Source of the DNA: Dioscorea cayenensis subsp. rotundata
Taxonomy: Eukaryota; Streptophyta; Magnoliopsida; Dioscoreales; Dioscoreaceae
NCBI RefSeq assembly: GCF_009730915.1
Contig: NC_052492.1
Span: 434,001 to 498,000 of the forward strand
Length of the DNA stretch: 64,000 nt
Direction of reading: 5' to 3'
Shown in pieces: positions 24,101 to 36,883 of the stretch. The position numbers and the translations under genes are program-made. Position 1 is the stretch's first letter. Each line of letters starts with the position of its first letter. The notes below the pieces were generated by a model that searched no databases, had not been told where the DNA came from, and saw nothing but the letters and a program-made list of their open reading frames with translations.

Positions 24101-25877
24101 ATCATAGCTTTCTGCCTACGTGCGTTACTTGAGGATCGTGAAACATCACTTGAAGCCTAGTGGAGAAACCAATAAGCAAATTGCAGGAGCATCCAACAAT
24201 AAATAAGAAGTTTGTTTTATGGAAAATACCCTAGAATTTGGAAGCAGGGGTGCTCTCAGGTCAGCAGCATCAGATGGTACTTCATGCCCTCCTAACAGTA
24301 ATAGCACTGCCTGCACCTGCACCGCAAGAGGATAAAACTTTCACTAGTCTACACAATGACAAAAATCAAGAACAAGGAGAAGAAAAAAAAAATAGCATTT
24401 GGACAGATAATTTTGACCAACAGCTAAAGGAGATAGCTTAAAAAATGGGAAGAGAGCATATCAGTGGCGGCAAGCACTGTTCCATGAATTTATAGAAATA
24501 GAATACTAAACCAAACGATTCAAAATGAAAGTGAATGGACATGCAAAATAATCAAGCAGGGATCTTTAAGTTTCAGGCCTTCTAAATGAATGATTGAAAG
24601 TCACATTGCCAATCATTTTCATGACTGTCATCACAGATGAATACTTCTTCATTAACTCTTGACAGTAAAAAGGAGCAATATACCAATGCCATTAACCCTT
24701 TATTCCAAAGGCATCCTGATGTAGACATGGCAAAGACAAGAATAAGAGTTTAAAAATAGTATCTAGAGCTTAAAATGTAATATTTTCCTAAGTATAACTC
24801 TCTGCAGCCTATTGGAATTGGCTCTTCACACTGAAAATGGGGGAATTAAATATCCAAATAGACCTAAAAGAAAGCTATAGAACAGTGCCTACAGTTGGAC
24901 ATCCAAACAAATAAAAATAAACTGTGTCATCCTTTCTAAGCCAAAAAAGCCCCTAAGAACAATAAAAAAACAATTGGTGCTCTCATTAGAATCACTTGAA
25001 CATATTCTGAATGGAAGATGAGAACTTGGGATCAACGCCTCCGTATCAGATGAAGCTCTTTGACCAGAACCAGATAAACTGTCTAACCGCATGCGTATGA
25101 TATATCCTCACTCCACACTGGTAATTGCCTATATCCATTTTTTTTTTTTTTCTTTTCAAAATCTGAATCCTGATTTGATTATATAGTATAAATACTATAG
25201 AGACTGATGAAACGAGGTATGTCTAGAGCGCAATGGCCCCAAAATATTCATAGAACAGGAAATTCTTAACTTGCAGACTAATCATGACAACGCATAAATA
25301 ACCAATAAATTCTTCAGGAAAAAAACGTATGCTTAATCAAAACGACAAGTGAAAGTCATGAACAAGTAGAGGTCGGTGCTATCTCTTCCCGAGGCAACTG
25401 GAGTGCTTAATGCGTGGCTATTGCCTGTGGCGCCTGGGCCCAATTGCGCTACAAGCAAAGTCAATGCAAGTCCACACAAAATCCCATCCTGGTCCACATC
25501 GTCATTCAAAAGAATCAATGGCCTCAATCTAATAACTATGTAAAAAAAAAAAAAATCATCTTGCTGGAAAACTTGACAGATGATCGAAGCATTAAGTAAT
25601 GTCGAACAGAAGCAAATCAGACACGCCAAACGAAAAGGAAAAAAAAAAACAACATAGATGAAAAGAATAAGATCTTTCTAACCCTCTCCGGCGAGACAGA
25701 ATCGAAGACGAAGGCCTCTCCCTGGAAGGAGAGGGTTAGTTGACTGGAGCCGCCTTGGTGTCCTTGCATCTGCATTGGCAGCGGGAGGGCGCAAGCACGG
25801 GCGATCAGGTTGTCTTCCCCGGCGTCGGTATCGGGGGAGGCGGGGATGGGTAAGGGGTTGTGGACAGCGCCGTACAT
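21167..25877 (-). CDS. TIFY-CCT-GATA zinc-finger transcription factor (ZML type)
   Basis: Minus-strand exons in transcript order: 25877-25683, 24316-24230, 24156-24023, 22790-22674, 22422-22317, 21631-21560 and 21352-21167. All have GT/AG borders and continuous phase, giving 298 residues. A TIFY-type domain spans about 45-76 ([14 protein letters not shown], then [10 protein letters not shown]) and crosses the first intron. A CCT domain spans about 108-148 ([25 protein letters not shown]). The GATA finger at 179-206 is C-x2-C-x20-C-x2-C (CQHCG ... LCNACG), the long-loop form seen only in TIFY-containing GATA factors. The family is nuclear. ZIM-like members regulate light and stress responses and hypocotyl growth; the exact role here is inferred. 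The length matches the family. The start is chosen as the first ATG, just after a pyrimidine-rich leader. Confidence 0.93.
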
Positions 25878-25916
25878 GGGGGAAAGGGAAAGGGAAAGGG
25901 AAAGGGAAACCCTAAT
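25878..25916 (-). promoter_or_regulatory. Telo-box plus CCCTTT repeat in the ZML leader
   Basis: Immediately upstream of the ATG the minus strand reads TTAGGGTTT followed by about five CCCTTT units. AAACCCTAA (telo-box) and nearby pyrimidine tracts are common in 5' leaders of plant genes linked to growth and translation. Its role here is inferred. Confidence 0.55.
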
Positions 25917-27300
25917 ATCGGGGAAAGAGCAAGTATGTTTGTTGTAAGTCGCGGGCGAGGAACAAAAACGCAGAGAGACGGCGACGCCTAGGAAGCATGG
26001 AACATCTTATTACGAATTCAGCGCCCTTCTCCCAAACAAATAATAATAATAATAATAATAATAATATAGATAATAGATATTGATAATACTCCTAGATATG
26101 TATATAGATGATAGATTGACCCACCAGGCACCACACCACACCACCACCGTCCTTGTATCTTCGCCCTCAACTCCACTCTGGTGACGATTCGATGCTTGCG
26201 TGGCACTACCAAATTTCCCCCTCCGCCATCTGCCCTTTTTATACTACTTTCAATATTATGATTATTATTTTATTTATTTATTAATTATTTTATGTCAATC
26301 ACAACACCCTAGTCCACATATCCGATTTAGACCACCTAGTCCTGAGTCTCCTGACAATTTTCCAATATTATTCATGCCATTGCCCCGAGATTTATGACAT
26401 TTATTTTTATATTCATATAAGCTGGGTGGACAAACTATTTGGTCCAGTTAAAACGGGGAGTTAATCCTTCAATTTTTTTTATTTTTAAAAAAATCATATT
26501 ATATTTATTTTTTAAAAAAATTATTAGATAAACCACTTATTTAAATATTTATCCATAAACATATGTAATGGAAGATTTAAACATATAATTATAACTATGA
26601 AATATGGCGCGAGCAACAATGTAACTTAAGATTGAATTTAGTTGGGATATTTGATTTACCGTAGTTGTTTTGAATAAATTAGATAAATAGGGAGAGGTAA
26701 AATTGGAATAGCAGTTATAACTTTTTTTTATTTGTTAAAGTATATAAAAACTAATAAAATTAAATAATACAAATCAAGTTATAGTAGGTTTATATTGGAA
26801 AAGCAACGACGCGGTTTTTAGCCGGTGGCCAAATCAGGAATTATTTAAGCTTACCCGGCGGGAAAAAAAAAACAGAATGATAGGCTGATGATAACGCTGA
26901 TATAAGTGATAACATTGCAAATTTGCAATGGAAGAAAACATGCATAACTACGCTACAGTAATGTAATTAAGAAGAAATGACTTCGATTTTTATCAAGTTT
27001 TTTTTTTAATAAAAATAAATAAACTACAGATTTATTAAAAATAGAGACGGAACATGATTTTGATAAAGTTACTCGGTGGTGGTGGTGTTGATGTTCAAGG
27101 CAATCTGACGTCATTGACCAAAAGAATTGGCTTCTTGGCAGACAAGTACTGTTTGACAAGACGATGCTGAAGGACTTGGGAGAACCTTGGCTTGAAGATG
27201 TTTCTAGCTATGCCAAGACACTTGTAAAGACGCCTTCACCACCTGAATGATGAATCACCATCATCTCCGGCCTTGCTCGGAATTCTTGCCTTGCTGATGC
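25917..27300. other. ZML upstream region and AT-rich intergenic sequence
   Basis: Contains the presumed ZML promoter, an AAT repeat (about 26040-26064) and AT-rich sequence with no credible coding frame. A fragment near 27010-27045 (AATAAACTACAGATTTATTA) resembles a short recurring retroposon 3' end also seen at 37900-38139. Confidence 0.4.
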
Positions 27301-28318
27301 ATGGAAGCTATTCATTGCATTGCCCCGATCTCATCTTACCTCCTGCTGCTCATCCATGATCCATTCTATCCGCTTTCCAACAGAGTGGGTTGGAATACTA
27401 AGCTCTGCTTCTTTTCAAAGCTATGCTTTAGGGAAGAACTGAAACATGCCACTCTCTCATCAGTGCTTTCACCGAAGGCAAACAAACAGATATTTTCCCA
27501 ACTCCTGAAGAGGGGGCTTCGTGACAGCAACATTCAGGCGGCTAATTCTGCCCTCTCTATGATGTTCATGAAATCAGGTTGCTTGTATAGTGCAAGGAAT
27601 CTGTTCTGTTCAACTGCATCATGCCTCAAATGGACTATTTTCACATGGAATACAACGCTTTCTCAATACAGGCTGAGGCAGCATGGTCATGTTTTAGAAG
27701 CAGTCATGACATTTTATCAGATGCTCAAAGCTGGTTTCCGACCTGACAAGGTTAGCTTCTTCCATGTTTTTCATGGTTGTAGCCATGGTGGATTTGTCAA
27801 GCAAGGAATCTGATTCTTTACCAGTACGCGGAATGATTTCGGTGTTCCTCAAGAGCCGGAACTTTACCATTCCATTGTTGACATCCACACCCGTGCTGGG
27901 TTGCTTTAGAGCAGCTGTTACTGTAACAGTGCTTAATATATATATATATATATATATGCCTTTTGAGCCCACTGCGATATTTTGCAGGTCATTGCTGAAC
28001 GGATGCAGGATGTTTGGGATTTTTAGATTAGGTGTTTACGAAGCGGATCGGGCCTCAGGACTTGAACCTGAGATTGATATCACATGTTTCTTGGCCATGG
28101 ATATGTATTCAACTGTTGGAAGATATGCAGAGGCCCATAGCTTAAGGTGGATTAATGAAACTGGCAGGAAAAGGATCCAAGTTGTAGCTGGGTACAAGTT
28201 AAAGACGAGACACAGTATTTTACCACTAGAGGTGAGACCTATCTTAAAACAAATGACATATATATACCTGGTCCTTCAGCTGTTATCAGATGCTATGGTG
28301 AAGGATGATGATTTCTGA
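27301..28318 (+). pseudogene. Broken PPR protein gene (PLS class with E-type end)
   Basis: The first frame (27301-27813) contains pentatricopeptide motifs: a segment with NSALSMMFMKSGCLYSARNL, then FTWNTTLSQYRLRQHGHVLE, FYQMLKAGFRPDKVSF and CSHGGFVKQG. After a frameshift at about 27810 another frame continues the family pattern with PELYHSIVDIHTRAGLL. A third block, after an AT dinucleotide run at 27930-27957, gives SLLNGCRMFG and LEPEIDITCFLAM with GRYAEAHSLR, typical of the E domain of organellar RNA-editing/processing PPR proteins. The expected order is kept, but at least two frame breaks and very few intact repeats (functional members have ten or more) mean it is not functional. No DYW domain was seen. 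Confidence 0.8.
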
Positions 28319-31300
28319 ATAGAGATTATCAACCATATAGTGGCCTTTCCTAGTTTATCCTCTTTATCTGGTTAGTAATACAATTTGCATCCATTTAATC
28401 ACAACTCTTATGAATTTCACTTATTTGTATATGTACCTTTTTTCTTTCAATATTGTTGATTGCTCTCGTGTTTATTACTCATCGGATACTTGTTTTCTAA
28501 TCCAACTGCTTGCATATTTACTTGTCCTATGAGTTCCAAATGTCTACTTGAACATTTTATTGATAAGTAGGCAGATACTAATCATTCTGCCATGAACCAT
28601 TGAACGTCAGTACTTACTTTATAAATGGGCATGTTAGTGAGAGTGCTTTTTAGGACAACTGCTAGGTATACAGAAATTACTTTCTAAGGTTGGCTTGTAC
28701 CTTTCTTCTTTTGCAAATTCTATCAACATTGTTTTTAATCTTTTGGGAACTCTTGACATCGGTGTCTTTGTATTATTATCCCAATTGTCTAAACCTGTAG
28801 TAGGCTATTACAAATGATGCCTGGTTCATTGCCTTATACTGCTTAGCTTTTATTGCCATTTTTGTTGGTAGCAGGTTCCTCGATCTTACACTTACAATTT
28901 TCATAGGTTTGTGGTGTGCTATTGACTAAGTTTAGCTGTGAAACTTTGCCCTAAAAATATTAGATAAGGAATCTCCTGGATATGGATGGTATTAATTTCC
29001 TCTGCTGAACTCATACAATCATTCTGTTTGTTTAGCTGTTGATTCTTTTTCTTTTTTTTTTTCTACGTGTAAATTAGGTTCTTGTGTGATCTCTTGAAAC
29101 ATCCAGCATACAAGAAAAGCAAATTCCACATATTACCACTCTGCCAGATCGAGCATCAGCTTCATTATGTTCATTGTTGTCATTGGCCTTTTGCCATTCC
29201 CTTGCTTCAGGAAATTCATGGTTAGTGTGTCTTCTTTACTTGTTTCTATATGCTTCATGTCATTTTATTCCCAGGGATGCAGATGAATCCTGCTGTTCAT
29301 TCCATTGTCTTTTTTTATCCATTTATTTATTCGTTTTTATCAAAAAGAAAATCTAGAGAAGAAATATATTTACTCTAATTGCATAGATAAGAAATATTAT
29401 TTTGAGAAGTGCTTGCTGATTATGATTTGGTCATAAATTATAGTTAGCAGTAACTCAGCTACCCTATACATATGTCATGAACAGTAGTGAGAATCGTAAT
29501 TTACCAAATTTTAAAGACCACTACCACTATCATTTATGGTTAACCCTACCCTTTTCAACGTTGGTGTTCACTAGAAGGTGCCTCCTATCCTAGGCTCCAC
29601 TATGGGCTTCTAGCCCAAATTTTTGCAGCCTCTATGCTTGTACTGGTATACTAATGAAAGCGGCTGGCAGAAACTTGATCTTCTGATTTCCTCTTCAATA
29701 CCAGCCACTTTCTCATTTCTCTTTCAAACCCTTGGAGTGATTGTTTGCTGGTAACTGGTATATACACCTTCTCCTTGGAGGAACCTAAAACCTCAATGTT
29801 GTCCTGTACTGATTGCATATGGGGATGACCATTGCCACGGTCATCCTTTGCGTTACTGCTACAAAGACTTGTCACTTGTGGAAATTTGGCAAGGACAAAC
29901 TCTTAAGGGACAAAGCATGGGCAATTCCCATGCTGATGATGGAGATTTGAAGGGACATGGATTAAAAGACTGTACCCTGTTTGCAGAAGCAGATTGAGCA
30001 TCTTCACATGCTTCAACCGGAGAACATTGGTCAGTGGATAAGATCAACATCCTGTTGGATCAGCCAAAATTGCTGAGCTTCTGAGCTTCTGTGTTGTAAT
30101 GCGATTAGTATTCCTGTAGCATTCATGGCTTTGTTGTACATTTCCCTTATCCTTCCTTAGTAAATATATTCCCAATTTCTGGACAAAAGCAAAGGTCTTG
30201 GGTGCTCACTAGTGCACCAATCAACTTTGTCTGCAAGCCCTATGCATTCGTTAGTTTTGTGGCAATCTATAAAATCCGCAGAACTATTGGTTAGCTCTTG
30301 TGCTTGTTCTTTGTATCATTAAGACTGGAATAGGTTGGCAGAGACAGCCAAGTGAAAGCACGAGGCTGTGTTTGTTACAACTAACAAAGAAAAGGATACA
30401 TTGAACCAGAGGATTGCATGTAAGCATATTGTATTTTGTATGCTGAAGAGAAATGGAACTCCTGCAATGGCTCCACTGAAGCCATTGGCAATTTGAATGA
30501 ACATGTAAGGGAAGGTCATTATACCACTAAGCTTCAGTCAATGTTTATAGATCTACTAGAGGCTATAGGCACAGCACAGAAAGCTCTTTTAAATCGAGTT
30601 TAGAGAGTTTTGATAAAAATGATTAGAACACATACATTGGAGAAAATCATGAGTACAGAAAGGAACATCGAGCTTATTGAATTTAAACAAAGGAGCACTG
30701 ACCTGAGCACTTCACTCAATGACAAAAGAGGACACCTGAAGAAAGCTGTCTCTCATAATTCATTTGACGCTTAATTAAAACTTTGAAGAAAAGGGGTGGA
30801 TAAATCATAAGGCCTTGGCACTTCTTGTTCCCACTTCTGACAGATAAGGTTGAGACTTGAGGGAAGATGGTAAGACATTCAGATCACGATGCATTTGATC
30901 TTGCAATAAAAAGGGGGACACGATCGATCAAGTAGGAACAACGAGCAGTGATGCAACCAAAATATGCCAATAAAGTTGGGCAGCTTCATTGGTCTTTTTT
31001 TGTCTTTTATTGCACTAATAGTACCCTCTAGAGTGGGAAGTAATAGCAGTTGCGATAGGCAGGACTCTCAAGCATGAAGAAGCCAATAAAACTAACCCAC
31101 AAACTAAAAGAAAATGAAATGAATAAGAAAGCCATGATGACATACACGGCATAGAAACGAGTGCCGTGCTGGAATGTGCGATTTTTTTTTTCTTTTTTTT
31201 TTAGAGACTTGTTTCAAAACAGTATTATCTGGTTTAGTTGTTTGAGTCTAAGCTTGTTCTCTAATGTTTGTTACTTTTGTTGTGTGTTTTTGTTTCCACT

Positions 31301-31999
31301 TTTAGTGGAGTTGTTTGTTTTGTTATCTTTGTACTATTTCCTCTCTTTTTAATGCAGCTGTGATTTATTCACTTTTTTAAAATCTAAGCTTGTTAGTTGA
31401 GATTACTTTTAAGAAGAGCAAGTTCAACAGGGATCAGCCATCTGTCAACAAGCAGGAATCCCTCCCCTTGTCCCCTTGTAAAGGAACAGCAAGTGGTATC
31501 AGATCATAGTCTAGTCTGATTCTTCCTGTTTAATAACAGTATCATTTTTGGTGCTTGAACGATCTTGCCTCTACTAATCGTTGATAATAAATTCACAGAA
31601 CATTAAACTTTCTGTAAATGCACCCAGGTTTTCATTTTATTGTGCGTATGTTCCCTTTTTTACTGAATACAAAAGGAAAAACATCTTCTTCTGTTTCTTT
31701 TTTAATTGTTTTATTGGAGATAGAAGGAGACAAATTATATTTCTAACAATTTCTATATAACTAATAAATATGGGGAGAGCTTTGTAAGTAGTGGGTTATC
31801 CTTTTGTAATCAACTGGATTCCAAATTAATGGTCCGTATTTAGGCTTGGATATTAGTGGTGGCTGACACGAGTGTCTCACCTGAATTGAATGAATGAATG
31901 AATGAATGATAATTAGGAAAGTTGTAATGGTTAAAAATACGGGATTGACCTTTGAAGAGATTTGAGCTTCTCTGTCCAACAGAAAGGGTGGTGCTGTGA

Positions 32000-32155
32000 T
32001 GTTTATGATTGGAAGCACTTTGATTTTGTTTTTGATAAAAAATGGATAAACCATGATATATATTGGTTGGAAGCACTTTGATTTTTTTTTTTTTTTTAAT
32101 TATTATTATGGAGGTGGATAAACCACAGGATATATATTGGTTGGAAGAACTTTGA
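32000..32155. repeat. Local degenerate triplication
   Basis: TTGGAAGCACTTTGATTT occurs near 32009 and 32067, and a variant (TTGGAAGAACTTTGATAT) near 32139. The second and third copies are preceded by GGATAAACCA and ATATATATTGG, at a spacing of about 60-70 bp. Confidence 0.7.
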
Positions 32156-35100
32156 TATGCTGTGCTTGTTAATTATATTAACGTTATTTTTGGCCATTTA
32201 ACGAGGCTAATGACATCATATAAGGGGTTCTGGATTTTGTTTAATGCTGGGATAGATCTGAGTTGGCACCCACGCCGCCATGCACCAAGAGAATTGCTGA
32301 CTAGCTCCACCAGGGAGGCAAGAAGATGAGAATTGTAGAGTTTGGCAATTGAGGTTTTTGCAAATGAAATGATGGATTTATTTTGGTGGAAGTGGAACCT
32401 ACTGAGGGTGGTTGCTTACTTAAGAGCCCAGCAAGCACTAAATAGAAATCATCTCTCTCGAGTGCCAAAAAGGAATTTAACCAAAAGAAAAACCAACATG
32501 CTGGCACCGGAAGAATGCATGATTGCAACAGTGTGATGCTTCAGGACCAATGCAGCTGCTTTTTTTATCCTATTAAAAGTTACCGATGTTTCTGGCGTGT
32601 TTGAGATGTTTATTTATGGCAATTGCACTGATAAAAAGGTGTTGTAGTTACAAGTATGATTGGGCGTTGCGTTGGGTTTTGTAGAGCCACCCAATCTACT
32701 TAATGACTGTAATTGTATTTTCATGCTTGTACCAGAAACACACCTGACCGATATGACCATTGTACTCTTTCCCCTGCTAATTAACAAGTAAAAGCCTCTA
32801 AATAAAATAAAATAAAAATAAAAATAAAATAAAAGGTGAGTTGCTTTTTGTTTATGTTGGTGGCTTTATAGACATGATCAGTGAAAGAAAGAAAGCATCA
32901 TTTCATCTGAGCATTTGAGAGCAGACAATTGAAACACTGTGTTTTTGTTTGGTAGATGGTAATTAATGGTGGGTGAGAACTGAGAAGGCTTTATTCAAAA
33001 GAACTGAGAAGGCAGAAGAGGCAGAGATATTTGGTTCACTGACATCAGTAACATGAGGCTGAAGCTGCCGACTTGAATGCACAAATGAATAGTATGAGTG
33101 ACTGTGTGTGCTTCATGAATTAGATTAGCAGCAGCTGCGCACATGGCTCTCTCTTACTTCCCAGGCCCAGTATAATTCAATCAAGCAGGCCAGGCATGCC
33201 CGTTGAAATATAGAATGAATGAATGAATGATGCGTCATTCCGCCAAACCAAAATGCAGTCTTGGAAACATGGCCACGAGCCAGGCCTGCACGTTGACCAC
33301 GCTAAAAGTAAAGTATATGCAATGCTCTGCTGTTGCTATTTCTATTTCTGGTTCCCCTTTGTTCCTCTCTGGTCATATTTGATTTTATTTTATTTTAACC
33401 GGCTAATCTTACAGTCAAAGATAATGATGATGAGCTGGTAGAGCCTACACACTATGCCATATATGTGGTATATGTTAGAGGGCCATATGCTTTAGGCCCA
33501 TATTTATTTCAAAACATTTCTACTAAAAATTTAGTACCACATTATCTAACTACAAGAACTTTCATCCACTTTATATATAGTACTATTTATTATCCTTTAA
33601 CTTTGCTTTAGTGGTTATGCTCTCTTACGCGCAGACGCAAGGGTGCAAATTTCAGGGACACGAAATGCACCAGATTTCTGGTTATGCTCTCTTATGACGT
33701 GGCTCGTCTCTTCGAGAACCGAACCTGCAGTCTTCCTATTCTGTCATCCTATCATGAGCACTCATTGGCCCTGACTCCAGCTCCAGTAACAGAACAAAAA
33801 AACAGAGCCTTTCGCCCTCAGGCCCCTCACCTTTGTTCATGCCAGCGTGTGAGTATATAACACAATGGCCAACATCCCAAATCATTCCTTGTGTTACATC
33901 TAGAATCATGTTCGATGAGTATTTTTTTTGTGCATTATGTTCTGTTGGCTGAGTTTTACATGTTGATAATCTTAGAAAGTGCTTATTTTGCAAGTGAGGG
34001 GGTGAAGGAGGGAGGGAACCATTTTGAAGGATCCAACTTGATAATTTTAGTGGATTCTGTCTGGTGCATTACTCGCACGCAAATTGGTTTTGGTTTGGGT
34101 TTTGGCTTTAGCAAGTTAAGAGTAGCATATGGGAATGGTGGGGCATTGTGAAAGAAAGTGTGAGTCAGTCCGGCTTAGCAATGGGGAGACAGGGGAACCT
34201 CAAAATGGATGGGCTGGGCGCATCCCAATCCTTAATTTTGTCTCATTGTAATCGATCGAGTTCAATACATGAGTGTCCTGTCCAGTTGTCCCCCCTTAAG
34301 CCCCTGCGTCCTCAAATCTGAATTGAATGGATAGGATAGATCATAGATGATGATTATTATTATTATTATTATTATTATTGATTAAGATGGATAGAGAGAC
34401 ATGGACCATGCATAAAATGACAGTGTGAGAATGATTTGGAAGAGGAGCCAAAGGCAGAAGGAGCATGCATGACCCACACCACTCACTCTCCATCCACATC
34501 GCGCTTTTATTCTTCCGTATATTTCCCTAAACCATTTAAATAGATCCTCCTCATAACATAGAAAATATATATATATATATATGCTTTGATTGTTATTTAT
34601 AGCAGAGAGAGCATCGCATAATAAAGATTTGATGTTTGGAATTTATTTGGATGCGAAATGAGAGAGAGAAAAAAAAAAAACAGGTAGACGACAAACGAAT
34701 TTGATGAAGCCACTAGCCACGCAAACGTCTTCGACTAATCCCATCCATCATCTACATAAAGTGAATATACAAGCACATAACATCACTAGTGCACTTTACG
34801 CTCTCAAGAACAACAAAGTTCAGCAAGCATAGATGGCGGCGCTATAGCCGGCAATAGCGATTTAACAGAGCGCCTGAGAGATATATGCCATCATTTGAAT
34901 CTTCTTCATGAAAATCACTCGCTGGTCTTCTCTCACTCACTCACGTACATAATTTTTTTATTTTATTTTTTACAAAGTTGACAAGTAAGAAGTGTAGCAA
35001 TCATACATTAATTAATTTATCCTTTTGTTTTTAATTTTTTTTAAAATTTTTTTTTTATTGTTGCTGTACATGAGTTATCCAATGGACAAACAAGAGAGCA

Positions 35101-35518
35101 AAGATGGTTTGTTCTTTTATAGCGTGTCAGGTGCTCATATCTTCATCCTCTTCTAATTACACTTCTCTCCTTTAAATTCTAACAAAATTGAAACCGAGGC
35201 GTTGAAATTGCATAGTTCAACACTACTAAATCATGAAGATGAGCTCTTGAATGTCCTATTTGGTGATGAATGAATGATCTCTTTCACTTGGTGTTGGATC
35301 ACAACATAGACACAGATAATCATCAGCACATGGTGTATAGGCTTTAAGTAAATGGTGATCAATTATATAATTATGGGATTTAAGGCTAACCACTAGTTTG
35401 AAGATCTGGTTAGATATATCTTCATATATTAGAGTTGACAGTTGAGACAAGATCTAGCGAGGCTTGCCCCACCCACTACTGCCACGACAAGACATATGAC
35501 CATCATTAAATCTAAACA

Positions 35519-35556
<38 letters not shown>
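35519..35556. repeat. CA dinucleotide microsatellite
   Basis: About 18 CA units directly next to the LINE insertion's target duplication. Confidence 0.9.
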
Positions 35557-35560
<4 letters not shown>

Positions 35561-35564
35561 CATC

Positions 35565-35985
35565 AGAGATAAATATTTTTAGGGAAGAGCTATGAGAGTT
35601 GATTTTATTAATAAGAGGGAAAATTACAAAGAGTTCAATATTACAACCCAAGCCAAAGCAAAACAAAACAAAACTCAAAAAAATACAAGGACTCAAATAA
35701 CACAACAAAATTAAAGAAATTAAAAGATAAAACCCTCTCTGCAGAAATCCTTCATAACCCAACGCGGCAGCTCACGACCTTGAAAAAATAAAGAAAGCAT
35801 ATGCAAACTGGAAGCCAAGGATGCAAGCTTGTAAGCAGGTGAAGCCCAAGACTTGGGAATGAGATGTATGGAAGGCCAATTAGCCCCCTGAAGGATGAAG
35901 TTGAAGCTGTTAATCCAAGTCTGGATCCTGCCATCAAGTGAATAACTCTGCGAAATGATCTTGCTGAAAAGAGATAAATACTTTT
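35565..35985 (-). mobile_element. 5'-truncated LINE insertion with 16-bp target site duplication
   Basis: The inserted body is 35581-35969. On the minus strand it encodes the end of a LINE RNase H region, with LHMLSLFFQGREL matching LHGLSLFFQGRE in copy A. It then runs into a 3' end with TTATTAATAAAATCAACTC, like the 3' end of copy B. It is flanked by AGAGATAAATATTTTT (35565-35580) and AGAGATAAATACTTTT (35970-35985), 15 of 16 bases identical, the signature of target-primed reverse transcription. Only about 390 bp of the 3' end was inserted. The near-intact duplication implies a fairly recent event. Confidence 0.87.
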
Positions 35986-36294
35986 GTTATGATAGTGCTG
36001 CTCACAAGTCACAATAGTGCATAATCCACTTTAATAAATATATATATATATATTCCGCCAGTAATTTTTTTTTTTTTGAAAAAGTGATAAATCTCATGCA
36101 TCAGAGAAAAGAGAGAAATTTCTGCCAGTAATCATTTGTAGTCAATTGTTGCAACATTACATTACTTGTTTATTTATTTATTTTTTTTGAAAAGATGGAT
36201 AAACTACTATATTAGAAATATCAAAAGCCAAAAAAAAAAACCAAGTACAGAACAAAAGAAACTTGTTTATAGCTTTGAAAAAGAATATTCTTGT

Positions 36295-36300
<6 letters not shown>

Positions 36301-36338
<38 letters not shown>

Positions 36339-36357
36339 GAGGAGGAGGAGGAGGAGG
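36301..36357. repeat. GA / GAG microsatellite
   Basis: A GA run of about 17 units passes into about seven GAG/GGA units. Open frames across it (poly Arg-Glu, Gly or Leu-Ser, Pro) are artefacts. Confidence 0.9.
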
Positions 36358-36883
36358 GATTTGGGCATGTAACTCAGAAAAAATAGCAGGAAAACGAAGC
36401 ATGTCAAAATATTTGTTCAAGATTGTGAATCAATGGCAAACCATTCTGAGATACAAAGTACTATCCTAGATAAATTTTGGCTGGTAGTAACAATGTATGA
36501 GCCTCAGCATTGGGACATAGAGATATATACATTGGATGAGGGACAAGAAGATCTTTCCTTTGGATTTGAGACACAGATAGAGACAGAAACAAAGATGTTG
36601 TTCTATCGATAATATGGTATGGAAGAGGGCAATATATATATATATATATATTTATTATGACTTGGGTGATGAACAATGAATAGTACACTGTCCCAAGGGC
36701 CAAGTAAAAAAAAAATGGTGCATATATGTTTAGTTCGTTGTTGCATGATAGAGATGCAACCACGTTATCAAGTCATGAATGTGGAAAGGGAGATTACATG
36801 GTAAATACAATACATGGAGCATGGTAATTGATTGGTGAACATCCTCCTCTCTTTCTCTTTTGACTTTGGTATATCTCTAACTA

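Larger units (their letters stand above)
28319..35564. other. Long intergenic region without a supportable gene
   Basis: 7.2 kb of AT-rich sequence. It contains simple repeats (GAAT units near 31888, AATAAA units near 32800-32835, ATT units at about 34349-34378, AT near 34567-34581). It also holds a local triplication at 32000-32155, a mostly open but unidentified plus frame at 30440-30777, and a minus frame at 29651-29875. None shows a recognisable domain or a splice-compatible partner. Old transposon debris is likely, but I could not assign it. Confidence 0.45.

Noticed and set aside
36178..36469. Frames with Leu-Ser, Pro, Arg-Glu or Gly runs
   Set aside because: Translations of the GA/GAG microsatellite.
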